A DNA stretch of 64,000 nt from Flavobacterium weaverense (GTDB lineage Bacteria; Bacteroidota; Bacteroidia; Flavobacteriales; Flavobacteriaceae), in contig NZ_REFH01000007.1 of the NCBI RefSeq assembly GCF_003688495.1, forward strand, positions 558,001-622,000, given 5' to 3'. The position numbers were made by a program, and so were the translations under genes. The notes under the pieces were generated by a model. That model saw nothing but the letters and a program-made list of their open reading frames with translations. It ran no database searches and was not told where the DNA came from. Positions 61,416 through 64,000 of this stretch are shown here, piece after piece (within the stretch, counting starts at the first letter, position 1; every line of letters starts with the position of its first letter).

Positions 61416-63608
61416 TTGAAAACCAAACTTTTAATTATTACGCCACCTTTTACACAGTTGAATACTCCGTATCCTGCTACTGCTTACATAAAAGGTTTTT
61501 TAAATACTATAAATGTAGATTCAGTACAAGCGGATTTTGGTATTGAAGTAATTTTAAAATTGTTTTCAAAACAAGGATTGCGTGATTTATTTTCGAATGC
61601 TAAAATGGACAGTGATGTGTCTGATAATTCACAAAGGATTTTTGCATTACAATCAGAATACATTAAAACGATCGATGCTGTCATCGCATTTTTACAAGGA
61701 AAAAATCCAACATTAGCATTGCAAATTTGTCAGGATGATTTCCTGCCGGAAGCATCAAGATTTGCACAGTTAGAAGAATTAGATTGGGCTTTTGGTACTA
61801 TGGGAACTCAAGATAAAGCAAAACACTTAGCGACTTTATTCTTAGAAGATATCTCAGATTTTATAGTTGAATGTATTGATGAAAATTTTGGTTTTAGTCG
61901 TTATGCGGAGCGTTTGGGTCGAAGCGCTAATTCTTTTGATGAATTATATAAAACCTTACAGCAAGAAACAACATATATAGATGCTATTCTAATTTCGATT
62001 TTGAAAGAAAGAATAGAAAGCGTACAACCAACATTGTTTTTAATATCTGTTCCATTTCCTGGTAATCTATACGCTGCATTTCGATCAGCACAATGGATTA
62101 AGCAAAATCATCCTCATATTAAAATTTCTATGGGCGGTGGATTTCCCAATACGGAATTGCGTTCATTAGCTGATGCTCGTGTTTTTGAGTTTTTTGACTT
62201 TATAACTTTGGATGATGGCGAAGTTCCAATTGAAGAATTGATTACAGCATTAACTACCGAAGGACTAGAAAAAAAATATAAGCGCACTTTTCTCCTCGAA
62301 GGTGGAAAGGTAGTTTACAAAAATAATTCTACGAGGCAAGATTATAAGCAATCACAAGTAGGAACTCCAGATTATTCTGATTTACTTTTAGATAAATATA
62401 TTTCTGTCATTGAAATTGTCAATCCGATGCATAGAATGTGGAGCGATGGACGGTGGAATAAATTGACCATGGCTCACGGCTGTTACTGGGGAAAATGCAC
62501 GTTTTGCGATATTTCTTTGGATTACATAAAAATTTACGAGCCCGTCGCCGCTAATTTATTGTGCGATCGAATGGAAGAATTGATGGAGAAAACTGGGCAA
62601 AATGGTTTTCACTATGTCGATGAAGCTGCACCACCTGCACTAATGCGAGCATTAGCACTCGAAATCCTAAAAAGAAATTTAGCCGTGACTTGGTGGACTA
62701 ATATTCGTTTTGAGAAAAGTTTTAGTAAAGATTTATGTTTGCTGCTAAAAGCATCAGGTTGTATTGCTGTTTCTGGCGGTCTCGAAGTAGCTTCAGATCG
62801 ATTACTAAAACTCATTGATAAAGGAGTAACGGTAGAGCAAGTTGCAAAAGTTACTAGAAATTTTACTGAAGCAGGAGTAATGGTTCACGCCTATTTAATG
62901 TATGGCTATCCTACGCAAACCATCCAAGAATCAGTTGATAGTTTAGAAATGGTTAGGCAATTGTTTGAAGTTGGTGTTTTACAATCTGGTTTTTGGCATC
63001 AATTTGCTATGACAGCGCATAGTCCTGTTGGAATGTATCCCGAGAAATTTGGTGTAAAAAAAGAAACAGAAGCAATCGGAACATTTGCTAATAATGACAT
63101 TAATTATGTCGATTCTACAGGAATTGATCATGAGAAATTTAGTTTTGGACTGAAAAAATCTTTATTTAATTTCATGCACGGCATTTGTTTTGACTATGAA
63201 CTGCAAGATTGGTTTGATTTTAAAATTCCGAAAACAAGAATTCCTCACGATTTTATTTTCGACGCTTTGCAAGAAGAAAATGATTTTAATATAAAATCTA
63301 GTGCAAAAATAGTTTGGTTGGGCGGAAATCCGTCAACAGCTTTTTTTACAAAAACAAAAAAAGGAAGTTCATGGGAAATGGCAACGTTAACTTTGCATGA
63401 TAAAAAAGAAAGTTTTAGTATCCATACTAATAAAGCGGAAGGAGAATGGCTAATCGAAATTCTGAAAAAACTAGCGGTGTCTAACGCAAAAACGTATACA
63501 TTTCAGGAAGTTAAAGCTGATTTTGAAAGTGTTTTAGAGGATTTTGAATTATTCTGGTATTCTAAACCAATAAAGACTTTAAGAGACTATGGTTTATTAG
63601 TTTTATAA
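61416..63608 (+). CDS. B12-binding-domain radical SAM protein
   Basis: 730 aa, starting at TTG (KTKLLIITPPFTQLNTPYPA); no ATG occurs in the next 60 codons and the B12-binding fold begins here. A cobalamin-binding-like domain (to about 280: SVPFPGNLYAAFRSAQWIKQ, HPHIKISMGGGFPNTELRSL) is followed by the radical SAM core with HGCYWGKCTFCDISLDY (CxxxCxxC). ALEILKRNLAVTWWTNIRFE and SGGLEVASDRLLKLIDKGVT complete the barrel. The reaction is unknown. A BCCP gene follows 101 bases later. Confidence 0.9.
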   Translation: MKTKLLIITPPFTQLNTPYPATAYIKGFLNTINVDSVQADFGIEVILKLFSKQGLRDLFSNAKMDSDVSDNSQRIFALQSEYIKTIDAVIAFLQGKNPTLALQICQDDFLPEASRFAQLEELDWAFGTMGTQDKAKHLATLFLEDISDFIVECIDENFGFSRYAERLGRSANSFDELYKTLQQETTYIDAILISILKERIESVQPTLFLISVPFPGNLYAAFRSAQWIKQNHPHIKISMGGGFPNTELRSLADARVFEFFDFITLDDGEVPIEELITALTTEGLEKKYKRTFLLEGGKVVYKNNSTRQDYKQSQVGTPDYSDLLLDKYISVIEIVNPMHRMWSDGRWNKLTMAHGCYWGKCTFCDISLDYIKIYEPVAANLLCDRMEELMEKTGQNGFHYVDEAAPPALMRALALEILKRNLAVTWWTNIRFEKSFSKDLCLLLKASGCIAVSGGLEVASDRLLKLIDKGVTVEQVAKVTRNFTEAGVMVHAYLMYGYPTQTIQESVDSLEMVRQLFEVGVLQSGFWHQFAMTAHSPVGMYPEKFGVKKETEAIGTFANNDINYVDSTGIDHEKFSFGLKKSLFNFMHGICFDYELQDWFDFKIPKTRIPHDFIFDALQEENDFNIKSSAKIVWLGGNPSTAFFTKTKKGSSWEMATLTLHDKKESFSIHTNKAEGEWLIEILKKLAVSNAKTYTFQEVKADFESVLEDFELFWYSKPIKTLRDYGLLVL

Positions 63609-63709
63609 CTTTTTTACATAAAACTATACCATTTTAGCATAAAACTAGTTATTTAAAATTACGAAAACGATTTCTTTCCTTATTTTTACGGCCAATAAAA
63701 AATGTACTT

Positions 63710-64000
63710 ATGAGTATTGGTTATAAAGTAAATGTCAATGACGCTTTTCATTTTGATATTGAAAAGGAAAGTGTTTCACTATTAGATTCGGTTTCTGTGG
63801 AAGATAATAAATTTCACGTACTGCATGAAAATATACCCTACAAAGCAGAAATTCTATCTGCTGATTTCAATCAAAAAAAATATACTGTCAAAGTAAATAA
63901 CAATACTTATACAGTAGCGATCTCAAATCCATTAGATCTTTTAATTAAGGAAATGGGATTTGAAGTAGGTCTTACAAAACAAGTAAATTTCATAAAAGCT
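63710..64000 (+). CDS. Biotin carboxyl carrier protein-like subunit (3' end outside window)
   Basis: 97 codons are visible, in frame to the window edge: MSIGYKVNVNDAFHFDIEKE, VEDNKFHVLHENIPYKAEIL, KKYTVKVNNNTYTVAISNPL and DLLIKEMGFEVGLTKQVN. This matches the N-terminal half of Bacteroidota biotin carboxyl carrier subunits of acyl-CoA carboxylases; the biotin-attachment EAMKM segment lies beyond the window. A TATTTTTA element at 63681-63688 may be its promoter. Confidence 0.78.
   Translation, partial: MSIGYKVNVNDAFHFDIEKESVSLLDSVSVEDNKFHVLHENIPYKAEILSADFNQKKYTVKVNNNTYTVAISNPLDLLIKEMGFEVGLTKQVNFIKA

Overview
The window is an AT-rich chromosomal segment of a Flavobacterium-like member of the Bacteroidota. 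Evidence: the gliding lipoprotein GldI, a type IX secretion sorting tail on a subtilase, SusC/SusD outer-membrane uptake proteins with an ECF sigma/FecR pair, the bacillithiol enzyme BshC, a DUF4295 gene behind rpmB-rpmG, genes without obvious Shine-Dalgarno sites, and many promoters with the Bacteroidota -7 box TAnnTTTG. I found no rRNA, tRNA, CRISPR array, transposase or phage gene.

Layout. 1-5.6 kb: two peptidyl-prolyl isomerase lipoproteins (one cut by the window edge, one GldI), a DHH phosphoesterase, a CLC protein with fluoride-exporter signatures, a RidA-like protein and two unknown exported proteins. 5.7-13.9 kb: housekeeping on the + strand (guaA, a LysM/periplasmic-binding protein, OsmC, DUF3820, pyrG, yidC). 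14.2-16.3 kb: a fasciclin lipoprotein and a MORN-like repeat protein.

16.4-29.5 kb is the most distinctive part: a nitrite-to-nitrous-oxide respiration and NO-defence island. Read on the minus strand it runs norC-norB-norQ-norD-norE-(subunit IV-like)-nirK-cytochrome c-nirV-SCO-porin. Divergent from norC are ric (iron-sulfur/NO-damage repair), a hemerythrin protein and an Rrf2 regulator with an NsrR-like cysteine set. NirK is a class II (AniA-like) copper enzyme fused to a cytochrome c domain, and the next gene is a free-standing copy of that domain. The norC, nirK and ric promoters share a 22-bp dyad (GATA-N6-GTCCTTTA core). norC and nirK also share an FNR-type ATGAY-N4-ATCAT box, at the same distance from a candidate -7 element. 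This looks like a two-input NO/oxygen regulon. Repeat elements sit between norQ and norD and between norB and norQ.

29.7-33.2 kb holds a probable copper-uptake set on the minus strand: an OprC-like TonB receptor with C-x3-M and H-x-M motifs, a lipoprotein with two YtkA-like halves, and a small membrane protein with a Cys motif. It plausibly feeds copper to NirK. 33.4-51.1 kb returns to ordinary genes: mnmA, a secreted subtilase, a nitronate monooxygenase-like enzyme, NUDIX, acyltransferase, glycosyltransferase, a 2-oxoacid dehydrogenase E2, an exonuclease, FAH, Hpt, cinA, rpmB-rpmG-DUF4295-ftsY, ndk and bshC. 51.3-60.8 kb is a SusC/SusD uptake locus with a zinc metallohydrolase lipoprotein and a DUF4302 lipoprotein, controlled by an ECF sigma and a FecR anti-sigma. 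The window ends with a B12-binding radical SAM protein (TTG start) and the start of a biotin carboxyl carrier protein.
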